A stretch of 10,475 bases of DNA, from positions 1-10,475 of the forward strand of contig JAEUSS010000623.1 of NCBI GenBank assembly GCA_016788685.1, in the 5' to 3' direction. Source of the stretch: Prolixibacteraceae bacterium. Lineage in GTDB: Bacteria > Bacteroidota > Bacteroidia > Bacteroidales > Prolixibacteraceae. Every line of letters starts with the position of its first letter. Position 1 is the first letter of the stretch. This document shows positions 1 to 7,473 of this stretch, in pieces. The translations under genes and the position numbers were made by a program. The notes beneath the pieces were generated by a model that saw only the letters and a list, made by a program, of their open reading frames with translations, made no database searches and had not been told where the DNA came from.

Positions 1-31
1 CGCCGTTGCACCATTACCCACATAAACGATC

Positions 32-37
32 AGGAGG
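32..37 (+). promoter_or_regulatory. Strong Shine-Dalgarno site (AGGAGG) for the portal gene
   Basis: A perfect AGGAGG lies 7 bases before the ATG at 45. It decides the start of the first gene: the frame is open back to an ATG at 6, but that codon has no such site. None of the other genes in the window has a comparable motif in front of its start, as expected in Bacteroidota, where translation usually does not depend on this pairing. Confidence 0.75.
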
Positions 38-44
38 TTTACCT

Positions 45-1367
45 ATGAATAACATTATCAGTGTTGGCGGCATAGCCTACCTTCCGGAGGCGAAGGCTAT
101 TATTGCCATGAGTCCCACGAGTGATTTATATACCGAGCCGGATACCACGATTGATGTGGGCAAATACAAGAAAATTGTGCCATGGGGCGATGACAATATA
201 TGGCCACAACAGGTTATTCTAAATTCTCAAAAAAGCGAGGTAGTATCTTCAAACCTTGAGTTTAATGTATTGGCCGGTTATGGTCAGGGGATTAAGCCAA
301 TGCGCCGGATCCTCGAAGGTAATAAGGTTGTCGATTTTCAGGAAATATTCTCCGGCGAAGTATACGACTGGTGCGAAGACAATGACCTTTCAGGGTATTT
401 TCTCGAACAACTTACCGACCTGAAAACCTTTTACAATCCATTTCCGGAAGCAATTGTATCAAATGATGGTACAAAAATTACATCACTCCGGAGCAAAGAA
501 GCAACATTCTCCAGATGGGGTGCAATTGCCGCAAAAGAAGGCCGTATCTCCAGGCATTTTTATTCAGCAAAATGGGGCGATAATCCAAAGGAGGATGACG
601 TAGTATTCACAGATGTGATTGATCGGTTTAACATGATCGCCTCATTGGAAGAATACATTGCAAAGAAAAAACGTCGGTTCATTATTCCGATCAATTTCCC
701 GACTCCGGGAAGAAGTTATTACCAATGGGCGCCATGGCACAGCATTTTCTTTTCAGGTTGGTTCGATTATTCGCTCATGATTCCGGCATTCAAGAAAGCA
801 TTACTTAAAAATGGTTTGGGGGTAAAATTTATCATCTACATCTCACCAAAATACTTCGCCAACATTTTCAAATCCGAGGGGATTGATGTTAACGATCAAG
901 AAGCTACTCAGGCACGCATTTCTAAAGAACATGCAGATTTTCAGGCATTTCTTACCAATGCTGAAAATGCCGGAAAAGGTATTGTAGCCATCAAAGAAAT
1001 GATTTCTTCAGCAGCTGGGGCAATTCAAGAAAAACACATCGAAATCGAGGAAGTAAAAACAAAGATGTCGGGCGGCGAACTAAACGAAGATTCTTCCGAA
1101 GCTGCTTCCGTGATCAGCTATGCAATGGGCGTAGATTTGGAAATGCCTGGCAAAAATAGCGGATCAATGTCTGGTACCGACAAACGGGAACGTTTCATGA
1201 TCCGCCAGTCTTTAATGAAACCTATCCGCGACCGGTTACTCCGTCCTCTCCAGCTGGTAAAACGATTCAATAAATGGGAGGATGATATTGTATTTGTTGT
1301 TCCGGATATTGAATTCACTACCCTCGATCAGAACAAATCAGGCAAACAGGAAACAAAAAAAACTTAA
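45..1367 (+). CDS. Phage portal protein (Bacteroidota phage type)
   Basis: Portal proteins form the twelve-fold ring at one capsid vertex through which DNA is packaged and ejected, and on which the tail is built. The predicted protein is 440 residues, a usual portal length. Near the N-terminus (about residues 46-55) it has P-W-G-D-D-N-x-W-P-Q, which I recognise from portal-like proteins of Bacteroides-type phages. The C-terminal third has an acidic/basic helical stretch and then G-S-M-S-G-T-D-K-R-E-R-F (about 373-384), followed by a basic segment with R-D-R-L-L-R-P-L, similar to the portal stem/wing region. The start at 45 is chosen because of the AGGAGG at 32-37. The next gene begins 3 bp after the stop and in the same frame. 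The portal assignment rests on family resemblance and on the genes downstream; I cannot run a profile search. No terminase or capsid gene is visible beside it. Confidence 0.75.
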   Translation: MNNIISVGGIAYLPEAKAIIAMSPTSDLYTEPDTTIDVGKYKKIVPWGDDNIWPQQVILNSQKSEVVSSNLEFNVLAGYGQGIKPMRRILEGNKVVDFQEIFSGEVYDWCEDNDLSGYFLEQLTDLKTFYNPFPEAIVSNDGTKITSLRSKEATFSRWGAIAAKEGRISRHFYSAKWGDNPKEDDVVFTDVIDRFNMIASLEEYIAKKKRRFIIPINFPTPGRSYYQWAPWHSIFFSGWFDYSLMIPAFKKALLKNGLGVKFIIYISPKYFANIFKSEGIDVNDQEATQARISKEHADFQAFLTNAENAGKGIVAIKEMISSAAGAIQEKHIEIEEVKTKMSGGELNEDSSEAASVISYAMGVDLEMPGKNSGSMSGTDKRERFMIRQSLMKPIRDRLLRPLQLVKRFNKWEDDIVFVVPDIEFTTLDQNKSGKQETKKT

Positions 1368-1370
1368 GCT

Positions 1371-2258
1371 ATGCTGGTAAATACGATTGAAAAAATGACC
1401 AAAGTCATCCCAACCATTGTGGATGATGATTTAAGCAAATTTGATGCTTACCTGGTTGATGCCCGGCGTTGGCTGAAACGTGAAATTACCGGATCTGATT
1501 TGTATGATCTGCTTGAAACCATTTTGGTTGCAGTCTTGCCTGAAGAACCTACCGACGAACAAAGGGCAGCATTTGCACAGAATGCCGATTTATTGGCGTT
1601 AGCTGAAGCTATAATTGCATACAAAGCCTATTTCGAAGCTATTCCGTTCATCGATCTGATTGGAACTTCGTCAGGGTTCGCAGTTACTAGGACCGATACT
1701 AAGGCCCCGGCATCAAAAGAACGGGTTGAAGCATTGCGCCAGGCAACACTTAAATCAGTTGGCGAAACGATTGAAAACCTGTTGGAATTTTTGGAAGAGC
1801 ATCCCGATTATCACGACGAATGGAAAGGATCTCCGGCTTACTCAATGCTGTCAGATACTTTTATCCTTACCGTTCGCGAATTCCGGAAGTATGCCCAATT
1901 CGACGGCAGCCGTCTGGAGTGGATCAAGCTTCACCCGCAAATGATGAATGCCATCAGGCTGAAGATCGATCCCCGGATCAGTCCGGAGCTTTCCGATCAG
2001 ATCCTGGAACAATTACGTGATGGTGATCTGACCGACAAAAACAAGGCAATCCTCGAAAACCTTCGTTTTGCTTTTTCAAATTTCACGATCGGAAATAACG
2101 AACTGGCCGAATCCTACCTGGTGCGGGTCCGCAATGTAATCATGAAAAAACCGGACGATTATCCAGCATTCCGGGACAGTGACTTATACGCCTCAATTCT
2201 GGCCAATACCGTTACAAAAAATAAATCTGAAAATTCAATTTTTCGCGCTGGCTTATGA
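1371..2258 (+). CDS. Phage neck/connector-type protein of unknown function (possibly DUF6712-like)
   Basis: A 295-residue, largely helical and acidic protein with no signal peptide or membrane segment. It lies directly behind the portal gene and ends in an ATGA overlap with the next gene, so the two are probably translationally coupled. Its overall look (N-terminal helices, W-x-K-R-E-I-T-G-S-D-L-Y near residues 34-45, a middle part with E-W-I-K-L-H-P, and a short hydrophobic tail I-F-R-A-G-L) reminds me of the DUF6712 proteins found in Bacteroides prophages, but this is from memory and not tested. Position suggests an adaptor or head-completion protein that docks on the portal; this is inference only. 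A poor A/T-rich leader with no Shine-Dalgarno site precedes the ATG. Confidence 0.6.
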   Translation: MLVNTIEKMTKVIPTIVDDDLSKFDAYLVDARRWLKREITGSDLYDLLETILVAVLPEEPTDEQRAAFAQNADLLALAEAIIAYKAYFEAIPFIDLIGTSSGFAVTRTDTKAPASKERVEALRQATLKSVGETIENLLEFLEEHPDYHDEWKGSPAYSMLSDTFILTVREFRKYAQFDGSRLEWIKLHPQMMNAIRLKIDPRISPELSDQILEQLRDGDLTDKNKAILENLRFAFSNFTIGNNELAESYLVRVRNVIMKKPDDYPAFRDSDLYASILANTVTKNKSENSIFRAGL

Positions 2259-3022
2259 AACGAATTGACCTCAAAAAACTACCTGAAGCCTGGCATCAGT
2301 TGACACTTGATCAGGTTTATGCAGTTTCAAAGCTTTTCATCCGGAACAATGGCGCCAAAGATTTTACGGTCCGTTTATTCATGGCGATTTCCGGATGGAA
2401 ACTGCTTAAAAGGAAAGAGATAAATGAATTTGGTAAATCATGGTATTGGTTCAGTGCAAAAGGAAAAGGGAAATTTCTGGTTGATGGTGACCTTTATACC
2501 GATTTTGTAAAGTCATTGGAGTGGATTGTTTCCGATATCAAACTGATTTCAGTACTCCCGGAATTTGGTTGGTTTAAACCGGTTGATGTACGGTTGTACG
2601 AAGTAACGCTCGATGAATATTTATTTCTCGATTCAGCTTTTACCGCCTACGTTAAAACCAAGCGAATAAAGTTTCTAAACCGGATGCTGGCCATTGTTTA
2701 CCGGACCAAAAAAGAAACATGGAACAGCAATATCCTGGATAAAAAAGCACGCTGGTTTTGGCTCGTTCCATTTTATAAAAAATATGTGATTTTCCTGTGG
2801 TACATCGGTCTGAAAGACTTTCTGAAGACTGAATATCCATTTGTATGGCAATCGCCCGGATCAAGCGAAATCTCACAGGCTCAGGCCGTGCTCAATCTCC
2901 TTTCATCGCTCAATAATGGCGATGTCACCAAGAATAAAGAGCTCTTCAAAACTCATGTTCATGAGGCTTTTTACGAACTGAATCTAAAATCAGAACAGGC
3001 AATGAAACTCAAATCAAAATAA
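2255..3022 (+). CDS. Hypothetical phage structural-module protein, aromatic-rich
   Basis: A 255-residue protein I do not recognise. It begins with M-K-R-I-D-L-K-K-L-P-E-A-W-H-Q-L-T-L-D-Q and is unusually rich in Trp, Tyr, Phe and Lys. The most hydrophobic stretch (about residues 166-186, with several Trp/Phe/Tyr and an interrupting K-K) is not a convincing membrane helix; a buried amphipathic segment is more likely. The start overlaps the previous stop as ATGA, and the next ATG follows its stop by 1 bp, so it belongs firmly to the operon. Between the neck genes and the tape measure gene one expects tail-tube, tail-terminator or tail-assembly chaperone functions, and it could be any of these. 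I see no slippery site that would make it part of a frameshifted chaperone pair. Confidence 0.6.
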   Translation: MKRIDLKKLPEAWHQLTLDQVYAVSKLFIRNNGAKDFTVRLFMAISGWKLLKRKEINEFGKSWYWFSAKGKGKFLVDGDLYTDFVKSLEWIVSDIKLISVLPEFGWFKPVDVRLYEVTLDEYLFLDSAFTAYVKTKRIKFLNRMLAIVYRTKKETWNSNILDKKARWFWLVPFYKKYVIFLWYIGLKDFLKTEYPFVWQSPGSSEISQAQAVLNLLSSLNNGDVTKNKELFKTHVHEAFYELNLKSEQAMKLKSK

Positions 3023-3023
3023 C

Positions 3024-3497
3024 ATGTTCGATCAATACACTTACCTCAATAACCTGATAACTGTTGTTCCTGAAGGCGAAGAAATAACCGTGATTCCTGA
3101 AATTAAAGCGGTGAAACGAATTTCCGGACTTCGCGAACTGGAAGAAATGCTCGAAGATCTTCGGGGACTTCAATATCCGCTGATTTTAGCTGAAGATAAA
3201 GGCGACGGCTTTCTTTCTTTTTCCGGCCGGAATTTGGATAATGGATATTATTCCTTTTACCTGGTATCGAAAGTAAAAATTGAGAACAGCGGATCCAGAA
3301 CGGAAGTACAGGCACAATGCATGGCGCTGGCAAAAAAAGTATTCAAACAGATGCTGGCCGATTCCGAAAATTTTGGGGATCCGGCTTACGGGTTCGATAG
3401 TAGCCGGATTGATTACATGCGCGTTGGTCCCTTGGTCAACAACTTTCACGGGTATTCTTTCAGCTACATCATTAAGGACGAAAATATAACCCTGTAA
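3024..3497 (+). CDS. Hypothetical phage neck/tail protein (tail-terminator-like position)
   Basis: A 157-residue soluble protein of mixed alpha/beta character. It has an N-terminal strand-rich part (I-T-V-V-P-E-G-E-E-I-T-V-I-P), a central helix with many Glu/Leu (R-E-L-E-E-M-L-E-D-L), a strand-rich part around residues 65-90, a helix (A-L-A-K-K-V-F-K-Q-M) and a C-terminal strand pair with G-Y-S-F-S-Y near residues 144-149. Size, fold order and place two genes before the tape measure are those of tail-terminator or head-tail joining proteins, but no catalytic or diagnostic motif is present, so the role is inference. It overlaps the next gene by one base (TAATG). An A7 run inside it was checked for frameshifting and rejected. 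Confidence 0.6.
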   Translation: MFDQYTYLNNLITVVPEGEEITVIPEIKAVKRISGLRELEEMLEDLRGLQYPLILAEDKGDGFLSFSGRNLDNGYYSFYLVSKVKIENSGSRTEVQAQCMALAKKVFKQMLADSENFGDPAYGFDSSRIDYMRVGPLVNNFHGYSFSYIIKDENITL

Positions 3498-3883
3498 TGA
3501 GCGAAAATCTGGATCTCAAATTAACCGCTGAAGCCTGGGCTGAAATCGTTGTCGAACGATGGGAGAATAAGATCACCAGGCTTCGAATATATAAAAGCGG
3601 TGATTTGGTAAGGAGTTTCACACATCATGTAATCTCAAACGCAAATGGCAATCCTGAACTCATTGAATTTACCTTTCTGTATTACGGAAAGTTTGTAGAT
3701 ATGGGCGTTGGGAATGGTGTAAAATATGGCGAGGTTGAAAGCAGTAACCGACGCGCAAAACCTTGGTATAGCAAAACTTTCTTCGCCGAAATTGAGAGAT
3801 ACAAGGAAATCTGGGCTGAAAAATATGGACTAAAAGCTCAAATGACAATTATCGATTCAATTAACGAATCACCTAATAACTAA
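3497..3883 (+). CDS. Tail-completion/neck protein, HK97 gp10-like in style
   Basis: A 128-residue protein with an N-terminal helix containing A-E-I-V-V-E-R-W, then an L-V-R-S-F segment, then Y-Y-G-K-F-V-D-M-G-V-G (about residues 62-72), a basic loop and R-R-A-K-P-W-Y-S-K-T-F (about 85-95), ending in a helix. This order (short helix, L-x-x-S, an aromatic-x-x-[FY]-V-[DE]-x-G-x-G strand, a Pro-aromatic segment) is the pattern of HK97 gp10-type neck proteins. The exact wording resembles many small Bacteroides prophage proteins. Such proteins join the finished head to the tail. It starts inside the previous stop (TAATG), and its stop lies directly before the tape measure gene. The family assignment is by eye and the similarity to gp10 could be convergent. 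Confidence 0.62.
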   Translation: MSENLDLKLTAEAWAEIVVERWENKITRLRIYKSGDLVRSFTHHVISNANGNPELIEFTFLYYGKFVDMGVGNGVKYGEVESSNRRAKPWYSKTFFAEIERYKEIWAEKYGLKAQMTIIDSINESPNN

Positions 3884-3886
3884 GTG

Positions 3887-6800
3887 ATGGCAAACGAAAC
3901 AGCAAAAGCGAGTATTTATCTGGAAGGAAAGCAGGCCGAGGCCGCTTTGGATTCAATGTCGCGCAGGGCAAAAGACCTGAAAAAAGATTTTGACGCTGCA
4001 CAAAAGGCCGGCGATACAATCAAAATGAATAAGCTTGAAAAAGAACTCAGGCAAGTTGAATCGGCGCAACGGTCACTCCGGAAGGAATCATTCGACACTC
4101 AAAAGGTACTTCAGAACCTGAATGGATCATCTTTCAATGATCTGACTAAGGCGCTGAAGCAATCACAACGCGAGCTCAAGCGTATGAGTGAAACCGATCC
4201 GGGATATAAGGATAAACTCCGGGATGTGGTTACCCTAAAGACAAGGATAAAGGAGTTAAGCGATCAGCAGGCCGTCCACACTTCGCTGTGGGGAAAGATG
4301 GCCAACGGGGCAAATAAATACTTCAATGTAATGATGGCCGGAGTTGCTATTATTACCGGAGTAATTTTCTCGATGAGTCAGTTTGTCAAGGGAATGCTTG
4401 GTCTTGATGATGCTTTGGCCGATGTGATGAAAACAACCGGCTTAGCCAGGCGTGAAGTTCGGGGACTGTATGTCGATTTCAGATATCTTAACACACGCAC
4501 TCCCAGGCGCGAATTGTTGGCGCTGGCTGAAGAAGCCGGACGTTTGGGAAAAACCGGAAAGCGTGACATCATGGATTTTGTGGAAGTGGCCAACAAAATC
4601 AAGATATCGCTTGGTGATGATTTAGGCGGGAATGCAGACGAAGCAATCCGCGATGTTGGAAAGCTCACCGAGATATATAAAGTTGGCAAACAATACAGCA
4701 CTGATTTCAAAACAAGCTTGGAGAAAGTTGGATCCGGATTAAACCAGGTGGCCAATAATTCAAATGCTTCGGCCGGTTACCTCGTTGAGTACATGAAAAG
4801 AACCGGAGGAATAGCAGATCAGGCTAAAATTTCCGCCGCAAATATTATGGGATACGCCTCCACTTTTGACCAGCTGGGACAAAATGTGGAAATGGCCGCT
4901 ACTGCACAAAGTAAAGTTATTGTTGACATGTTTACTGATCCGGCAAACTATGCCAGGATTGCTAAAATGGAAGTTGGAGCTTTCACTAAGCTCTTAAATA
5001 CTGATGCCAACGAAGCTTTTGTAAAGTTTCTTGAAGGATTAAACGGCAACAATGAAGGTCTTTCGGTAATGGCCACCAAGCTGGACGATTTGGGCATTGA
5101 TGGCGCAAGGGCAACCCAGGCATTAGCCGCTTTGTCATCAAATACTAAGATGGTTCGTGAACAGCAAGTTCTTGCCAACGATGCAATGGAAAAAGGCACG
5201 TCATTGCAAACAGAGTATGCGATTAAAAATGAAAATCTGGCCGGAAGTTGGGCGAAAGTTACAGCCATTATTCAGGCAAAATTCATCAATTCTGGATTCA
5301 TTTCATTCCTAGAAAAAGTTGTGGGGAAAATATCGGAATGGATGCAACAGCCGGTTGAAGCTAAATTGCAAAAAGAACAACAGGAATTGAATGTGCTGGT
5401 TGGAGCGATCACAAATGTAAATACCAAACAGGAAAACCGGAATGACCTGATTAAAGAGATTCAGGAAAAATATCCCGATTTCCTTAAAAATCTGGATACT
5501 GAAAAGCTCACAAACGAACAGTTAAAAACCCGTTTGGAAGAAGTAAACAAACAGTACGAAGACAGGATCTTGCTCATGATCAAAGAAGATATGCTTCAGA
5601 AAAATTACAAGGAGCGTACAGAATTGAAACTGGAGGAACTTGATTTACTTAAGAAAATAGCTGCCTACGAAATTACAGCAGCCAAAGCAAAGGAAAAGAT
5701 TAAAGGGGTAACCGATCCAAATCAATTCAGGTCCATCCTATCTCAAAAAGAGTTTGATGCTTTAAACAGCATTCCAATTGTAACTGCAGCACTCGAACGA
5801 AACAGAGCAAAGGTTGATGAATTGAAAAAATCAGAACAGGATTTAAATGATGCTCTTGGTCAATTACGGCAAAACAAACCCGCTGATACTGCTCCAGGAT
5901 CAGAAACTCCAACTGCTCCGGATGCTCCAATTGCACCGTTATCCGACAAACAAATCAAAGCCAGGATTGAACAGATTGAAGCGGTAAATAATGCTGAAGT
6001 TGCAGCGATCAATAAAAAGTTTCTCGAAGAAAAAATTAATGAGGATCAGTTTAAAGGCGAACTGCTTGCCCAGGAATTAAAATTCTTATCAGATAAAATG
6101 GCTGTATATCGTAAAGGCAGTAAGGAATATACAGAAGCACAGCAACAATTTACACAGAAACAAGTTCAGGCTGAAAAAGAGGTAAAGGATCTTCTCCTGA
6201 GGGCACAGAAAGAATTAGCCAATGCCGGCATTGAAAATATGCAGGACGGTTTTGCAAAGGAAAAAGCCCTGGAAGAACAGCGTTGGAAGGAAGAACTTGA
6301 CGGTTTGAAAAAGCAAATGATCGAAAAGCAAAAGCTTACCGATCAGGAAGCGGCATACAATGCAACCATTCAGGCAACCATTGCAGAAAAGACCAAAGCC
6401 CATACTAAAAAAATCAATGATATTGATTCTGCCAGCCTACTTCAAAAGCAAATGGATGCTGCTTTGTTTGCTCAGGCAATGGCTCAGACGGATCAGGACC
6501 GTTGGGCTTCTGAAGAAGCAATTGCGAGGGCTCAATATGCTCAGGAGTTGAAAGATGCAAATGGCAATAAAACAAAAATTGCCCAGGCTGAGAGAAAGTT
6601 GTCTAATGAAATTATCCGGATAAAGCTTGATGAACTTGACCGGAGACAGCAAATAGGCGATCAGGTTTTTGGTGCTGCAAACATGTTGTTTGGCGCCTTG
6701 GTCAATTTGGCCGACAAGGAGTCTTCCCTTGGCAAAGCTCTATTTCTATTTCAACAGGCCGCCGCCGTAGGTCAGATTATTTTCAATACCGGAATTGCCA

Positions 6801-7366
6801 ATGCAAAGGCTTTAGCTGCTTCGCCACTTACATTTGGTCAGCCCTGGGTTGGAATTAATACTGCCACAGCTGCTGTTAATATAGCCGCGATTGTGGCTCA
6901 AACAATCGGTAATTTTACCGGCTATTCTGAAGGTGGGCACACTGGTCCAGGGGGAAAATACGAACCTGCAGGAATCGTACATCGGAAAGAATATGTGATT
7001 CCGGAAGATGGTACCGATAATCCAACAGTGCGCCAATTCATCGATATAATTGAAATTGCACGGCGCAACGGTTCGCTTGCCCGACTCGACCTTCGGCCGG
7101 TCATGATGTCTGTAATTTCAGGTAAGGGATATTCATCAGGAGGACATACATCACAACCGTCATCATCTGACCCTTCTTCACCGATTGATGTGTCGATATC
7201 CCCCCGCGATCCCGAACTCACCGCAGCCCTGAATATGAATACCAAGGCAATTGCGCTGCTCATGAAAAACGGGGTGCAGTTCCCGATTGTGCCGTTTAAG
7301 AAGGACTTGGACGAAATTTCGGATCTGCTGGATCAACCGGGCATGCCAGGCTTCAGGAAAAAATAA
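3887..7366 (+). CDS. Phage tail tape measure protein (TP901-type core)
   Basis: This is the ruler inside the tail tube: it fixes tail length during assembly and leaves with the DNA at infection. The predicted protein is 1159 residues. In order it has: an N-terminal Lys/Glu/Gln coiled coil (about 1-140); a hydrophobic segment (about 147-172, A-G-V-A-I-I-T-G-V-I-F); a TP901-like core (about 175-480) with Ala/Gly-rich helices; a long charged coiled coil (about 490-920), broken by a Pro/Thr/Ala linker near 662-686; a second hydrophobic region (about 928-1010); and the C-terminal G-Y-S-E-G-G-H-T-G-P-G-G-K-Y block with V-H-R-K-E-Y-V-I-P, a hallmark of Bacteroidota tape measure proteins. A related G-Y-S-S-G-G-H-T motif recurs near 1083. 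A GTG at 3884 touches the previous stop and would add one residue; the ATG at 3887 is preferred. Low GC (about 37% in one sample). A terminator follows it. Confidence 0.93.
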   Translation: MANETAKASIYLEGKQAEAALDSMSRRAKDLKKDFDAAQKAGDTIKMNKLEKELRQVESAQRSLRKESFDTQKVLQNLNGSSFNDLTKALKQSQRELKRMSETDPGYKDKLRDVVTLKTRIKELSDQQAVHTSLWGKMANGANKYFNVMMAGVAIITGVIFSMSQFVKGMLGLDDALADVMKTTGLARREVRGLYVDFRYLNTRTPRRELLALAEEAGRLGKTGKRDIMDFVEVANKIKISLGDDLGGNADEAIRDVGKLTEIYKVGKQYSTDFKTSLEKVGSGLNQVANNSNASAGYLVEYMKRTGGIADQAKISAANIMGYASTFDQLGQNVEMAATAQSKVIVDMFTDPANYARIAKMEVGAFTKLLNTDANEAFVKFLEGLNGNNEGLSVMATKLDDLGIDGARATQALAALSSNTKMVREQQVLANDAMEKGTSLQTEYAIKNENLAGSWAKVTAIIQAKFINSGFISFLEKVVGKISEWMQQPVEAKLQKEQQELNVLVGAITNVNTKQENRNDLIKEIQEKYPDFLKNLDTEKLTNEQLKTRLEEVNKQYEDRILLMIKEDMLQKNYKERTELKLEELDLLKKIAAYEITAAKAKEKIKGVTDPNQFRSILSQKEFDALNSIPIVTAALERNRAKVDELKKSEQDLNDALGQLRQNKPADTAPGSETPTAPDAPIAPLSDKQIKARIEQIEAVNNAEVAAINKKFLEEKINEDQFKGELLAQELKFLSDKMAVYRKGSKEYTEAQQQFTQKQVQAEKEVKDLLLRAQKELANAGIENMQDGFAKEKALEEQRWKEELDGLKKQMIEKQKLTDQEAAYNATIQATIAEKTKAHTKKINDIDSASLLQKQMDAALFAQAMAQTDQDRWASEEAIARAQYAQELKDANGNKTKIAQAERKLSNEIIRIKLDELDRRQQIGDQVFGAANMLFGALVNLADKESSLGKALFLFQQAAAVGQIIFNTGIANAKALAASPLTFGQPWVGINTATAAVNIAAIVAQTIGNFTGYSEGGHTGPGGKYEPAGIVHRKEYVIPEDGTDNPTVRQFIDIIEIARRNGSLARLDLRPVMMSVISGKGYSSGGHTSQPSSSDPSSPIDVSISPRDPELTAALNMNTKAIALLMKNGVQFPIVPFKKDLDEISDLLDQPGMPGFRKK

Positions 7367-7370
7367 TCCC

Positions 7371-7406
7371 AAAAAGGCAGAAGAAACATACTCTTCTGCC
7401 TTTTTT
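7371..7406 (+). terminator. Intrinsic terminator after the tape measure gene
   Basis: The stem is a perfect 14-bp inverted repeat: 7371-7384 (AAAAAGGCAGAAGA) pairs with 7392-7405, around a 7-base loop. It ends in a run of six T at 7401-7406. The left arm begins with five A, so the structure could act in both directions. It starts 5 bases after the tape measure stop codon, and separates the neck/tape measure genes from the tail-tip and fibre genes. Confidence 0.88.
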
Positions 7407-7412
7407 CTGTCC

Positions 7413-7443
7413 TTTCTGCTTCTGTGGATGGCGCCTATATTCG
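7413..7443 (+). promoter_or_regulatory. Possible Bacteroidota-type promoter for the tail-tip/fibre genes
   Basis: TATATTCG at 7436-7443 fits the Bacteroidota -7 box TAnnTTTG with one mismatch, and TTTC at 7413-7416 stands in the place of the -33 TTTG box with a 19-base spacer. Both boxes are imperfect, so the match alone is weak. The context helps: the site lies between a strong terminator and the next start codon at 7474, where a promoter would be needed if termination is efficient. Confidence 0.25.
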
Positions 7444-7473
7444 TCTGTATAAAATTCAAAAACCGTTATTTCC

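Noticed and set aside
6..44. In-frame extension of the portal gene back to the ATG at 6
   Set aside because: The ATG at 45 has an AGGAGG 7 bases upstream that would lie inside the extension, and the extra 13 residues (starting M-H-H-Y-P-H-K-R) look like translated leader, not protein.
1..48. 3' end of an upstream gene
   Set aside because: Two other frames are open from base 1, ending at TAA 23-25 and TGA 46-48. Either could be the tail of a previous gene, the second as an ATGA overlap, but a few codons are too little to decide or to name.
1355..1362. A8 run before the portal stop as a frameshift or read-through joining it to the next gene
   Set aside because: A -1 shift adds only about nine codons before a stop. 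The next gene is in the same frame behind a TAA and has its own ATG.
3332..3338. A7 run in the 3024-3497 gene as a programmed frameshift site
   Set aside because: The -1 frame stops after about 20 codons, the other frame gives an unconvincing Cys/Trp/Arg-rich product, and the zero frame is the one with a sensible protein.
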